DNA from: Podospora pseudoanserina
Taxonomy: Eukaryota > Ascomycota > Sordariomycetes > Sordariales > Podosporaceae
Length of the DNA: 64,000 nt
Direction: 5' to 3'
Assembly: GCF_035222485.1 (NCBI RefSeq)
Contig: NC_085920.1
Coordinates: 2,728,001-2,792,000, forward strand
Shown in pieces: positions 33,217-43,773 of this stretch; within the stretch, counting starts at the first letter, position 1; every line of letters starts with the position of its first letter. The position numbers were made by a program, and so were the translations under genes. The notes under the pieces were generated by a model, which saw only the letters and a list, made by a program, of their open reading frames with translations, searched no databases and had not been told where the DNA came from.

Positions 33217-34955
33217 ATGTCGTCCGTCTTAGGCCGGCTGCCTGCTCTCATCACAATTCTATTCTTGGCACTTGCCGTTAGTCAAGCCTTATGCTTCATT
33301 GCGGCAGATGATGATTCCGAGGCCGATCTGACCCGGTACATGGCAATACGGAGCGATCCCGTCCCCGGTACACCCGCTTTACTCGGTCTTACGGAGCATA
33401 TCTTCGGCGTTGGAAGACGGGACTGCCTCGCGAATGGGACAAACTTTTGCTTCGACAATAATGTCGATTCATGCTCCGGTTGTGGGAATTGCTGTCGTGA
33501 CGGTGATCGAAAATACTGTTGTGCCGCTGGACGACCATGTTGTGGATCGGGATGCTGTTTGGCTGGCCAGATATGTTCTCCCAAGGGGGATTGCGTCTCG
33601 TCCGTGTAAGTCATAATGCCATTCAAAACCAGAACATAGAGTTGACCTTTTGAGTAGGGAGACGGTGACGATTACCAAGACTATCTTCGAAACCACCACC
33701 CGAATCGCAACACAGCGAGCTACCATCCTTGTGGTCAAGATCGAGTCTTCCACCGTTGTATCGACAGTTGATGTGACTGTCTCGAGCGCTGACACCCAGA
33801 CCAACATCGTCTGGAAGACTGTGACCATCACCGCTCCTCCAGCCAAACGATCTGCTGTGCTGCTGGAAGTGCCGCATTCTAACAGAAACAACCATCCGTT
33901 CAAGGTTCCGTCCATCACCAGGCTCTTCATCTCTCTGGTGCTTGAGAAAAACTCTTCAGGCAGTAGAAACAAACGGCGAGGAGGCGTTGGCGGATTTATA
34001 CCGAGACAAAATCCTTCAACGAGCACCATCACTAAGTTTGTCACAGAAATCGCCGACGTCGTTAGCACGACCTCGACGACTGTCATGGCTCAGACAACGT
34101 CAACCTTTGTGACGACAGTCTTTCAAACAAACACTCGGTATGGAATCAACCACCTCGGGCGATCTGCTGCTCGGATGCTAATCTTTGACTAGAGTCCTCC
34201 ACGCCCTCGCAACCGTTGTCGAGACCTCCACCCTTACCATAACCTCCAGGCCCCCGGTAGTCCAAACAATAACCACAACCGCCAGTCTAATCCTCCCACC
34301 CCTTATAACTTCTACCGATGTTTCTTCTATACCATCCACATCTTCGTCACCAACCACCACCTCCACCCCAGCACCCTCTCAGTCCCTTCCCCCTACAACA
34401 ATAGCAGGCATCGCAGCTGGCACCAGCGTCCTAGCCCTCGTTCTTGCGGGTCTAGTCATCTTTTTCATCCGCCGCCGCCGCTACCAAACCCAACGCCCAG
34501 CTTCGGCCCTCTTCCCCTTTGACCCCAACGATCCCGAGCATGACTACCAAAAGACGATTCCCACGACAACCGTCACAGCGGAACCGACTCTACCGAGGAT
34601 ATTACCTCACTTTGCCCCAGCAGCACCGGCTCATCACCACTCCCAGCCACCTGCTCTGACGCCAGCGTATCAATCTCCGCCGCAGGACCAGCAGCAGCAG
34701 CACAGGAGGAACAGCTCGGGGTTCACGACGCTAGTGGGGACGCCGCCTGGGAGCACGGGGAGTAGTAGTGCTGTTCTTGCCAAGGGTAAGGCAAAGGAGT
34801 ACAGAAAATCAGGCTCGTCGTCGTCACCGCCGCCGATTGCTGAGGTTCAGGGGAGTGAGGTGCCTGTTGAGGGGGCGGTGGAGGTAGAGGGGAGTCCAGT
34901 TAGTTGTTCTGGGTCTGGGTCGGGGAATGGGGGGGGAAGGGTGTCGATGGGTTGA
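33217..34955 (+). CDS. Cysteine-rich single-pass membrane protein with Ser/Thr-rich ectodomain
   Basis: Three exons, 33217-33605, 33658-34137 and 34193-34955, 543 residues. Signal peptide (LPALITILFLALAVSQALC). A knot of about 16 cysteines occupies residues 69-125 (CSGCGNCCRDGDRKYCC, then RPCCGSGCC), spacing reminiscent of granulin or chitin-binding-like folds. A long Thr/Ser-rich, beta-prone stalk follows (TITKTIFETTTR, STVVSTVDVTV, TITSRPPVVQTITTT), then one transmembrane helix (TIAGIAAGTSVLALVLAGLVIFFI) with an RRRR stop-transfer and a 150-residue cytosolic tail rich in Pro, Ser and Gln. This is the layout of fungal cell-wall sensors or adhesins, but it is not a WSC domain. The protein is not a named family I can place, and its function is unknown. 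Confidence 0.8.
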
Positions 34956-36286
34956 GTTTTTTCTTTCGCTTTTTCTTGGATATAAAAGGGGTTGGTTCGC
35001 TGCCTGGTGCAGAGATTAGGAGTGTGAGACTGTGGGGGGGATTGATTGTTTTTGTTTTGTTTGCTTTGGGTTTTTGTTTGGGGCTTGGATGATTACACTT
35101 TTTCGCTCGCTTTGTTGATGGTTTAAATGGTAAAAATGAGGGAAATATGGGAAAAATCTACAAGGATTTTTATGAGGGTTATTATTATGGTTTTGATACC
35201 ATTGGTTAATATTGGAGAGATGGGGGTCTGCTATCTATGAGTTTATGATGTCACATTGTCAAATAGGAAGGTTTTATCGAGATGTAGCTGCTTGGGCTAG
35301 ATTGGTGGAATACATTCGCTAATATTCAGCATGGTTGTTTGCAATTACCAACCCTTCTCGTGTATTTTCCCCCATCACACTGGGGTGATATGTCTGCTTT
35401 TTCATGTCGACATCTTAATAACCTGCCACGCTGAATGTAAACAATATCCAAGTGCCAGCATTTCTTGACTCCGAGGTGGAACACGGTGAGCATCTTTCGA
35501 AGTCGAGTTGGTGAAGACAATATTTGACGGCCTCCTGGGTGTAGTTGGCGTGATGGGTTAAGGATTGGAGATCCCGTTGCTTACCTAGTCACGCTATTAC
35601 AAGATGAAGCTTCGAGGGTACCTATGTAAACCCTTCCAACCCCCCTTTTGCCTGGAAAGCGGACCCACCGTGAAAGCTTACGGTAGGCAACATAAAAGTG
35701 ATCAATAGACCATAAGAGAGAGAGAAAAAAGAGTTATATACTACCCCTACTCCTAGTCCGACTACTCCCAGCACAAAGTCCCAAAACATATCCCTACTCT
35801 TATTACACTTATACAATAATACAAATTCCCATTTCAACAAAAATTCAAAGAATTTCCACAACCACCCTTCCCCCACCCTCTTCTCTTCAACCCTCCTCAA
35901 CTTCCCTTCTTCTTCCCCATGTCAACCTCCATTCTCAATAACTTCTCCTCTACCCTTTCCAGACCAATATATTAAGAAAAAAAAAAAAAAAAAAAAGACA
36001 TCACTATAAATCTTACTCATGGGTGGGGCATGATTGGTAGTAAGAAAAAACCTAAGAACAACATCAACTTCATTATTCCTTTGGAAAAATAATGACAATA
36101 ATGAAAGCAAGACCCCCTCACCCCCCCTCCTAATGAAGTGTCGAGAAATCAGAAAAAGTTGCCATGAAAACGATTGTCCGTAAATGACTCCAAAACCATC
36201 AAATCCCAAAAAACAAGTCCGCTGGCTGTGACCCGCCCACAAGAAAAATGAACGAATGCTTCACCCTAGAGCGTTAAATGGCTCTG
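34956..36286. other. Convergent intergenic region, AT-rich
   Basis: 1.3 kb of 3' flanks between the membrane protein and the arrestin. Contains an A-run of about 20 at 35976-35997 and AT-rich blocks near 35720-35900. No gene seen. Confidence 0.5.
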
Positions 36287-38868
36287 TCACCTCTCATACC
36301 TCGGCAGTTCCTCCCCCACCGCATCCACCGGCCCTCTCCCCGCCCCCGGCGACGCCCCTGCATAAGAAAAATGCCTCCCGTAATCCTCCTCCTCATCATT
36401 AATCACCGGCGCCGTCGGCTCAAAGTCCGCCACCACAGCAGACACTATCGGTGGTGCGCTCGGCGGTATTGACGAACCACTAGGCCCCGCCATGGCGTTA
36501 TCATCGTAATCCTCCGGGAACTCCGGCGGCGCGCTCGCCTCGGCAAGCAACCGTCGCCGCTCAAGCTCTTGTTTATCCTCTGTCGAGTTCATCACCGCAC
36601 CACCCGAGAGCTCTTCCAGTGTGGGCGCCGACGGTGGTTCTTCTGGTGGCGACTCGGCAGGGAGGGCAAGATCAGGAGGTGCCGAGGGCGTGTCGTCAGC
36701 GTCGTAGATGTTTTCCTCGTTGACCACGTCGCTAGAGTTAGACGGGCCGGCGGCAACGGGCGCGTCTGGCGGTTGGCTGGGAAGTAACCTCTGCTCGGCG
36801 CGTCTGATCCGTTCCTTCTCGTTGAGCGAGCTCTCGTCAGGGACGTCTGGGGGTGGTATGTAATGCGGAACTGGCGGCGGTGGTGGCGGTTGGGCCGGGA
36901 CCGTCTCCCAGTAGGGAATCTGCTGGTTGGATTGGGCAGGATATGGCGTAGGAAACGGGGGGTAATCCTGCGGGTAGGCCGATTCTGGTCCGTAGCCTCC
37001 TGGCTCATGTGATGCAGGCCACGGGTGAACGTGGTCCGGGGCCTGATAGTGATAATCACTTTCGCGCACTGACACAGTTCGGACCGGCGACGGCAGTTTC
37101 GACAGACCTTTGGCCTTGAGCCTTTCACTGTCTGTCGTCCCAACAATAACCTCAAACAACACGGAGATGACGCCCTTTTCTCGACGGAGCCTATCCGTGT
37201 CAATAATGCTGGATCCCCATGTTGCGACGGAAGGTGAGCCGGTGTCGTGGGCACTGGATGTCGGGCCCAGAGGGACCCCAGGAATGCTCATTCGCAACCC
37301 AGAAGCTACCTTGTTGCCTTGAATCTGGCCGGCAAGCTTCCCTCCTAGATCGACCAATACCTCGATGTGATATTGAAATTTGATCATCTCATAAGGGACG
37401 CCCTTGATGGTTGGAAATACGTCCTCGGGAACTCTGATCAGAGTTGTGAAGCTGGCGCTCATGGTGGCTGGGTCAATCCAGAGAGGGTTGATAGCCTGGG
37501 AAAGGTCTTTCCGGAAGACACTGCAAGAGCCGGCCGACGAAAGGGATAGACCTCCCAGCCCAGTTTTCGACTTGGGATAAATCTCTTCCTTCTCAGACCG
37601 GCTTTGGCTTTGCGATAGTTCCCTAGAAAGTACACTTGTGGGAGCTGAGTCTATGCGACCGAGCCTGTAGAGAGTGACTATCACACCGTGCATGCTTTTT
37701 AGTTGGCGGATGTGCTGCACCGAGATCTTGATGGGAACCACATCTCCAGGAAGGCAGCCACCCTTTAGCAACTCTACTGTCGCTGTGATGGTCCGGTCCT
37801 TCAGTGCCGGTCCCTTCTTTCCACCCTGCGATATGACCGACGGTGTTGTATACATTATGTCGCCGTTCCTGCTCGGGGTGGTACTGCTGGTCTGGGCGCT
37901 ATCGCCGCTGATGCTGCGGACGTCGCTTTGTAACGGTCCCGGGCCATCGTTAGCTGGTGGGCCATGCCCTTGATCATCGCCGAGGACGGACAAGGAGCCC
38001 TCGGTAGAGTTCTCATTTGCCCGAGTCGAGTCCAAATCGGATGACCGTTCTGGTGGATCATGTGAAACGGTGGTGGCGGCCTTTTCTAATGTGGACCCAG
38101 GTTGCTTCTTCTTCCGTGGACGTTTTGATATTGGTTCTAGGTAGATAGTACGCGACGGTGGCGGTTTAAGAGGTCCAATATCGACCCTTTCGATGAGATG
38201 AATTGGGCACTCAACAGCCGACCTCTGGTCTATTTTGGTAGTGATGGATGGCGGACGTGTCAAAGTCGCAGTGATCCTGTAGGAAATAGTGCCACGCTCA
38301 AACTATGTAGATATATCAGCCAATAGCTCGCCCTTGATGGAAATTGCACACGTACATCGATACTGCTAGGAAGCCCCTTTGAGGGAAATAACAGTTCAAA
38401 GTTGAATTCGTAGCGGCCCGGCTCGAGCCGGCCATCGGCGCTGAGTGTTTGCTCGTCCTCAAACAAATTGACGCGCCCAACACTGTGGCTCTTCTGGCGC
38501 GCGCCGCGGCCAGTGTTTGTTGGAATCTCGGCGGGATTGACAATCGGCTCGTTGGCGGGCGCACCTGGGCCCTTGTATACGCGTACGAAGCCGTGCAATG
38601 CCACGGTCAAATGGGTGATTCGGACGGGCTTGACGACGGTCAAGATCACGGCGCCCAACACATGGTCTCCAGCGCCATACTTGCGGTAGGGCTCGGCCGG
38701 GCGGATGTGGAAATCGGTGATGTGACGGGCGCGTTGGCGGAGGGGGAGGCTGAGGCGGGAAAAGAAGGACCGGCGCGATGAAGATGTGTCGTCAACCGAT
38801 GTCGAGGCTTGCGCGGACACCAGGGCAGAGGCGGCGGCGCGGTTGTCGGCGGACTTGGAATAGCCCAT
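36287..38868 (-). CDS. Alpha-arrestin family trafficking adaptor
   Basis: Two exons, 38868-38356 and 38302-36287, 842 residues. The N-terminal arrestin fold spans about residues 48-200 (HITDFHIRPAEPYRKYGAGD at its first strands, FERGTISYRITATLTRP at the end, rebuilt across the 53-base intron). The arrestin C domain continues from about 290 (TITATVELLKGGCLPGDVV, then KFQYHIEVLVDLGGKLAG) to about 430. The rest is a Pro-rich disordered tail ending in EELPRYER; its LPRY is a PY-like motif of the kind that recruits Rsp5/HulA ubiquitin ligase. Such proteins choose membrane transporters for endocytosis, or act in pH sensing (PalF/Rim8). I cannot choose between ART-type and PalF from sequence alone. 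An embedded basic stretch RPRKKKQ lies in the central linker. Confidence 0.85.
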
Positions 38869-38989
38869 CTATGCTTTGCTACAGTGCTGTGACTGCTGAG
38901 CATCCAGCACGGGGCAATTGCGTGCGACGGGGCAGAGGTTGTCGAGACGGACAGGACCAGGTATGCTGTCGGCCGAAACAGTACGGGAC

Positions 38990-39031
38990 GGGCGATGAGC
39001 GATGAGCGATGGGCGATGGGCGATGGGCGAC
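38990..39031. repeat. Tandem heptamer repeat x6
   Basis: Six units of GGGCGAT with variants (GAGCGAT twice, GGGCGAC last), about 120-160 bases upstream of the arrestin ATG, probably in its leader or promoter. Confidence 0.9.
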
Positions 39032-40502
39032 CAGGTCAGGTCGCGAGAAAGCGTGCCAGAGGAGGTTCGGGGGGGGGGCGTGGTGTCGGCGTGTCGTCGT
39101 CCCATGCGGCCGCACGTCGGCTCGCGGCGATGATTCACTCGGGGCTGTCCTCCTTCTCCTTTTCCTTGAAGTTGATCTTTCACGTCGAGGGGCTGTCTTC
39201 GAATCCAAAAGGCCAAGAGTTCGTGGTTGATGAGCTTCGGGTTGCATATGCCAAGGCTGTCTGGCTGGCTGCTTGGCTTGCCAAGAGAACAGGAGTCGTG
39301 GGAAGCCAGAGGGCGGCGAGACCACGAATAAGACTGAGATGACTGCTAAGGCAGGCCTGGGCACAGCGGGGTTGGCCTTGCGGAACCCGCCGCTGGGGTT
39401 GCCGAGGGCGGCCTGGAAAAGCTTGACTCGAGCCAATGCGCCTCACGCAGCATCTGGGATTGGACTCTTTGAATACGATGCCCCGCGAATGGTGCTCTCA
39501 AACCTCTTCATGAGATGCAATTTTTTGTTAACACTCGACCCTGACTGTCTCAGCCGTTCAAGTCTTGATTTTTAATGTGCTATTATCGGCCCACCAACGG
39601 TGCGAAACCATACTAGAACAAACCGTTGCGCCAGTCGATCAAAAGTCTGGGGAAGATAGCATGGCTTGATTACGTTCCGTCCTGGCAGTCTTGTCTCCCA
39701 CCGCTCCCCGAACGAGTTTTTTTCGCTCATCCTTCGAGATCCCTGTTGGTCGAAGCACAAAGGACGGAACAGGCATTGCCGGATGGGATGGTACGTATTA
39801 GCAATAATATGCAGCGTGTGTCACTAAACTACCCGTTCGGTAGCATATTTCCCATGGTGTTGCACACAACCCGCCTGCTATTCGTTGAAATGACTTCTTG
39901 CCTGAAATCTCTGAATCCATACGCTTAGCGAGCTGAGTACGGTGTAAGGGCCTACGAGGACCCTGGGGCCAAAGATCTGGCCTCGGTCTTGTGGCTTGTA
40001 TCTCCGACCCCGTGAGAAGCAAGCATGGCAGATGCAAGATCCGGGTTCACAAAAGGCAGACAAGAGCAGGGCAGGCCCCGAGCCGTGATATTCTTGGCAG
40101 GTACCTTGGCAACGCATGTCAGATCGATCTTCAACATCGCGGGACAGGGCTGGACTTCGAGGCGGGGTTTCCCTGTGTGGTCAAAATCTAGCAGAAAATG
40201 GAGATTTTTAATAAAAAGTCCAAGTCCGCGGGATGCAACCTGGTAGCACCTGTCTACCCGGGAGAGGTGAAAGGACCGGACTGTCTTTGGTGCAACTTTC
40301 CCCGCCCACACCCGACTAAGCTAGAACTTGGCCAACCTGGGGAAAGGTGAACAACTCGTGAGATGGTGGTGCGCGCACAAGAGCTCATAGATGACGTGTA
40401 TGAGGTGGAACGTCTACAGTACGAGTACGGGCATATCAGGAAGATTTGGAAGCTATTCTATGTAGTATGTTGATAGAGCTAACCAAACAGACATTCTCTC
40501 GT

Positions 40503-40671
40503 CATACACCATCTAACTCGTCAAATTGGAAAATCACAAGACATGGGTTCAGACCACTGTGTGATCTTTGCGCCCGCCCATGCTCGGTTGCTTGCATGGT
40601 GTGTAGGTGGCAGAGGGTGGTCCGAACCCATGTCTTGTTATTTTCCAATTTGACGAGTGGATGGGGTATCA
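40503..40671. repeat. Long near-perfect inverted repeat (hairpin / foldback)
   Basis: The left arm 40517-40557 pairs with the right arm 40617-40657 over 41 bases with only two mismatches. Similarity continues outwards, with one gap, to about 40503 and 40671. The 59-base centre contains a further short palindromic pair (CCATGC at 40578-40583 and GCATGG at 40594-40599) with nearly the same centre of symmetry. No open frame spans it. It could be a foldback-type MITE relic, a structured RNA or a replication hairpin. Confidence 0.85.
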
Positions 40672-41104
40672 TGGACTTTCATCTCCGATGCCACTGGCGG
40701 GGGGTCAGGGCCCACTGTCGTTGGCCTGTAGGGCTCTCCCCGCACTCTCCAGCCCTGTTGCAGGTCCCTGAAACTGCTTGGCAGCATTCTCACATTTTAT
40801 GATGGGTTTCATGGGGAATGCATCGCTGTTAGACGTCGACGAGTCATAGAGGAAACAGTGACATGATCACCTGCCTAGCGCATGTTTTTTGTTTCCTGCA
40901 AGCTGCTCAGATGACAGTTCGGTGACGAGTGGAAGGCCCGAAGGATGCATTTGCCCAGCAGAATCACAAGCACCAAGACAGGAAGCCCTTCTTTATCTCG
41001 TCGGCACGCCAAGATCCGATGGGACTGCTTGTGAAACATTGTACGCCGGCTTGTCGGCGTCCGTCTCTCATAAACATGGCAGTTTCCTACCCGGCAGCAA
41101 TATC

Positions 41105-43150
41105 ATGAAGTGCTCACCACAGTCTGCTTCTGGCTCAGATACCAGCAACATGAGGGACATCACCGAACTGCCGCATGACCTCTTCCTCATTGTCATATCT
41201 CACCTCTCACCGCGAACCTGCGTGCGATGTCGCTCCGTTTCCCGCCGATGGCACCACGCCTTTACCGACGAGGCCAACTGCCTCCTGCTCCTACGGTGGA
41301 ATTTCCCACGATGTCGTGAGATGCGTCTGGCGGCGCTCCTATCCTCACCCGCCCCTCAGAAATCAGCAGACAACCTCCCTCCCAACCTCAAGGCTGAATT
41401 GGTCCGGTTTGCCCAAGTACGCCGCGTTTGGTCGTCCACCTTTGCCCATGTCGCTCGACGGTACCACCACCTCAACCGGGCCACGGCCCGAGTGGTGGAA
41501 AAGCTAGACATGGCACCCTCCCAAAACAACCTCTTCTCCTTTTGGGGTGTGGCCCCCTGGAACCGCTATCTCCGTCTACACGAAAAGACAGCCAGCTTCC
41601 ACTACCCCGACCCATCATGGTGGTACAGTCAGGAGGACGGCGTGCTGGTCTACCCTGCCACCCGGCCAGAAGGGGACTCACCACCGCTTGAAACAACAGG
41701 GCACATCTACCACATAGTTGACCTATCCACCAAACTAGAATTCCCCGTCCCGTTCGACGTTAGACAAAAGCACATCCGTCGAGTAAGACTAGCCCAGGGA
41801 GTTTTGGTCTTTGAATGGGCCGAAGTCCTACCCTACCATCAACTCAACGACCGCGAAGTAGTCCACAGGCATTATGTCTCCATCTTTGATGTTCTCCGTC
41901 ATCCATCCACCACCACCACCCACTGCACCTGGTCCATAACCTTCCGCTCAGAGTTCAAACTCCACTTCCTCGGCCTCCCCCTCAACCGCTCCGACCGCTT
42001 CTTCTCAGCTCACACAGCAACCCACTACGCGGTCTACTTTTGGCAACCAAACCGCTCGCTTTATCAAGACGACCCGATAGAACAGCTAGCAGTGTGGGAT
42101 ATTTCTTCCCCATCTCCCTACCGACCATCAGAAGACCCAAAAGGGAGGAAACGTCCCAGCGTGGAACGGACACCTTCTCTCCCGACGGGTCTATGGAGCG
42201 GTAAATCATCTTCTACCGCCACAACACGCAGTCCCCCGCAGGCAGACGTGTCAAACGACGCCGCCTCCTCCTCAGACATGGAACAACCCCGCCGCCGGCT
42301 TTCGGCCTCACAAACCACCACCGCCCCCGGCCCGTTTGTTATCAGGCGTATAGCCTGGCCCCAACTAGACTTTTACGGCCTGCGACAACGAGCTACGCCC
42401 CAGCTGAGGAACTTGTCGCTGGATGGGAAGAATCTGTATTTCATCGAGGAGGAGCACAGGTGGGCGGATGGGCAACACTCTAGTCTTTCTCCTCCGAGGG
42501 CGCACCTTGTTCGGTCGACTGGTATACCGATTATTCCTTTTGATGATCAGGACAACTCTTCCCAGGGTCAGGGTCATGTGGTGCAAGGCCCGGTGTTTCT
42601 TGATAGTTGTGGGGCGGATGGGGATGTGAACATGAATTTTTGTCGAAGGGTGGCTCCCGCAAGTTCGGTGAGCGTGTGGCCGCCGCCTAGCATTGGGGGT
42701 TTGAACGCGGTGAGGGGGAGGGGTTTGATTGAACAGTTACGGCCCCGGGAGAAGAAGGAGGAAACGTCGGAGTGGGGCGGGATAGCAAAGCATTTGGCGC
42801 CGTGCTGGAGGCATGAGGATTTTCCTTATTTGACTGTTTCTGAGATGGTCGATGGGGAGGCTGGGGTTAGGGTGAGCGCGATGCATTGTTTTATGCTGGA
42901 GACGTTGAGTGTGCATGTCAGGCCGAGGTTGACGGTTGGAGGCGAGGGGTTGGAGGAGGGGAAAGGGAAGGTGGACAGGGAGGAGATTGTGAGGAGGACG
43001 AGGGTGAAGGAGTTTGGGGTTATGAGGGGGGATGCGGGGGAGGAGGTCAATATGTGGGGGGAGTTGCTTGCAAAGGGGCACATCAGTGGGGATGAGAGGT
43101 GGGTTGTTGGGGAGGATGAGCAAGGGTTGATAACGGTGTTGAGGTTCTAG
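41105..43150 (+). CDS. F-box protein
   Basis: 681 residues from the first in-frame ATG; the open frame extends 72 codons upstream without a methionine, so a 5' exon is possible. The F-box is at residues 19-58 (ITELPHDLFLIVISHLSPRTCVRCRSVSRRW), which would bind Skp1 in an SCF ubiquitin ligase and present a substrate. The remainder (about 600 residues) has beta-strand-like blocks (for example HIYHIVDLSTKLEFPVPFDVRQKHIRRVRLAQGVLVFEW style segments), with a Ser/Thr/Pro-rich disordered loop near 340-400, as in fungal F-box proteins with a divergent propeller. The target is unknown. Codon use shifts from C-ending to G-rich towards the 3' third, a feature also seen in CDC6 and UTP18 here. Confidence 0.82.
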   Translation: MKCSPQSASGSDTSNMRDITELPHDLFLIVISHLSPRTCVRCRSVSRRWHHAFTDEANCLLLLRWNFPRCREMRLAALLSSPAPQKSADNLPPNLKAELVRFAQVRRVWSSTFAHVARRYHHLNRATARVVEKLDMAPSQNNLFSFWGVAPWNRYLRLHEKTASFHYPDPSWWYSQEDGVLVYPATRPEGDSPPLETTGHIYHIVDLSTKLEFPVPFDVRQKHIRRVRLAQGVLVFEWAEVLPYHQLNDREVVHRHYVSIFDVLRHPSTTTTHCTWSITFRSEFKLHFLGLPLNRSDRFFSAHTATHYAVYFWQPNRSLYQDDPIEQLAVWDISSPSPYRPSEDPKGRKRPSVERTPSLPTGLWSGKSSSTATTRSPPQADVSNDAASSSDMEQPRRRLSASQTTTAPGPFVIRRIAWPQLDFYGLRQRATPQLRNLSLDGKNLYFIEEEHRWADGQHSSLSPPRAHLVRSTGIPIIPFDDQDNSSQGQGHVVQGPVFLDSCGADGDVNMNFCRRVAPASSVSVWPPPSIGGLNAVRGRGLIEQLRPREKKEETSEWGGIAKHLAPCWRHEDFPYLTVSEMVDGEAGVRVSAMHCFMLETLSVHVRPRLTVGGEGLEEGKGKVDREEIVRRTRVKEFGVMRGDAGEEVNMWGELLAKGHISGDERWVVGEDEQGLITVLRF

Positions 43151-43773
43151 GTGAGTGATAGGTTCTGCATTGGCAAGTTTGGGATAAGCTGATTCTTTGG
43201 TTCTATTATCATCATAACATGACTTGTGTGTGGATAAAGCCTAGGTGGCTTTGAAATCGATCGGCTGTTGTTGGGCTTTGCCAGCATTCAGGGGCTGTTC
43301 AGGGGTTCAGCACGACTTGCAAAGAGCAAACACAAACAGCCGCAATTAAAATCCCAATGTAATAAGCTTTATCTCATATTGTACAATGGTATCAATAGAA
43401 GTAAAAAGAATAAATGAACATGTTTCTCGAAAGAAAAAAAGAAAAGTATCCATCCCACAATTCCCCATCCACCCTTCGTTTTGTGTGTGCGCGTGATGAT
43501 GACAATGATGATCAAAACAAAAACAAAAACAAAACGCCTGGTTCGCCCCCTATTCTTCAAAAAACACGGCGGGAACGAAAAGCAAAAACTCCCCATACGC
43601 CTTTTTAGTCAAAGAACACAGGTTCCAACCTCTTTCTCGTGTAAAATCGTCATCTTTAACGATCAACCAACCAACACCGCGCGCCACCCCCCCCTATCAA
43701 TGCAGGACAACATCCATCCGGCCTTGCGGCAGCCTCCTCTCTCCTTCCCTGATAATATGCCCTCACCCCAAAA
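43151..43773. other. Convergent intergenic spacer
   Basis: 623 bases of 3' flank between the F-box and phenol monooxygenase genes. Nothing recognised. Confidence 0.5.

Larger units (their letters stand above)
38869..41104. other. Long divergent intergenic region with hairpin
   Basis: About 2.2 kb between the arrestin and the F-box gene. Holds a heptamer repeat at 38990-39031 and the long inverted repeat at 40503-40671 (both listed). No convincing coding frame. Confidence 0.55.

Noticed and set aside
40541-40640. tRNA-like T-arm (GGGTTC-type) inside the hairpin arms
   Set aside because: The GGGTTC..GACCAC matches belong to the inverted repeat; no D-arm, anticodon arm or acceptor pairing of tRNA size could be found.
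42737-43123. 128-codon open frame on the minus strand inside the F-box gene
   Set aside because: Antisense shadow in the G-rich 3' part of the gene; no features.
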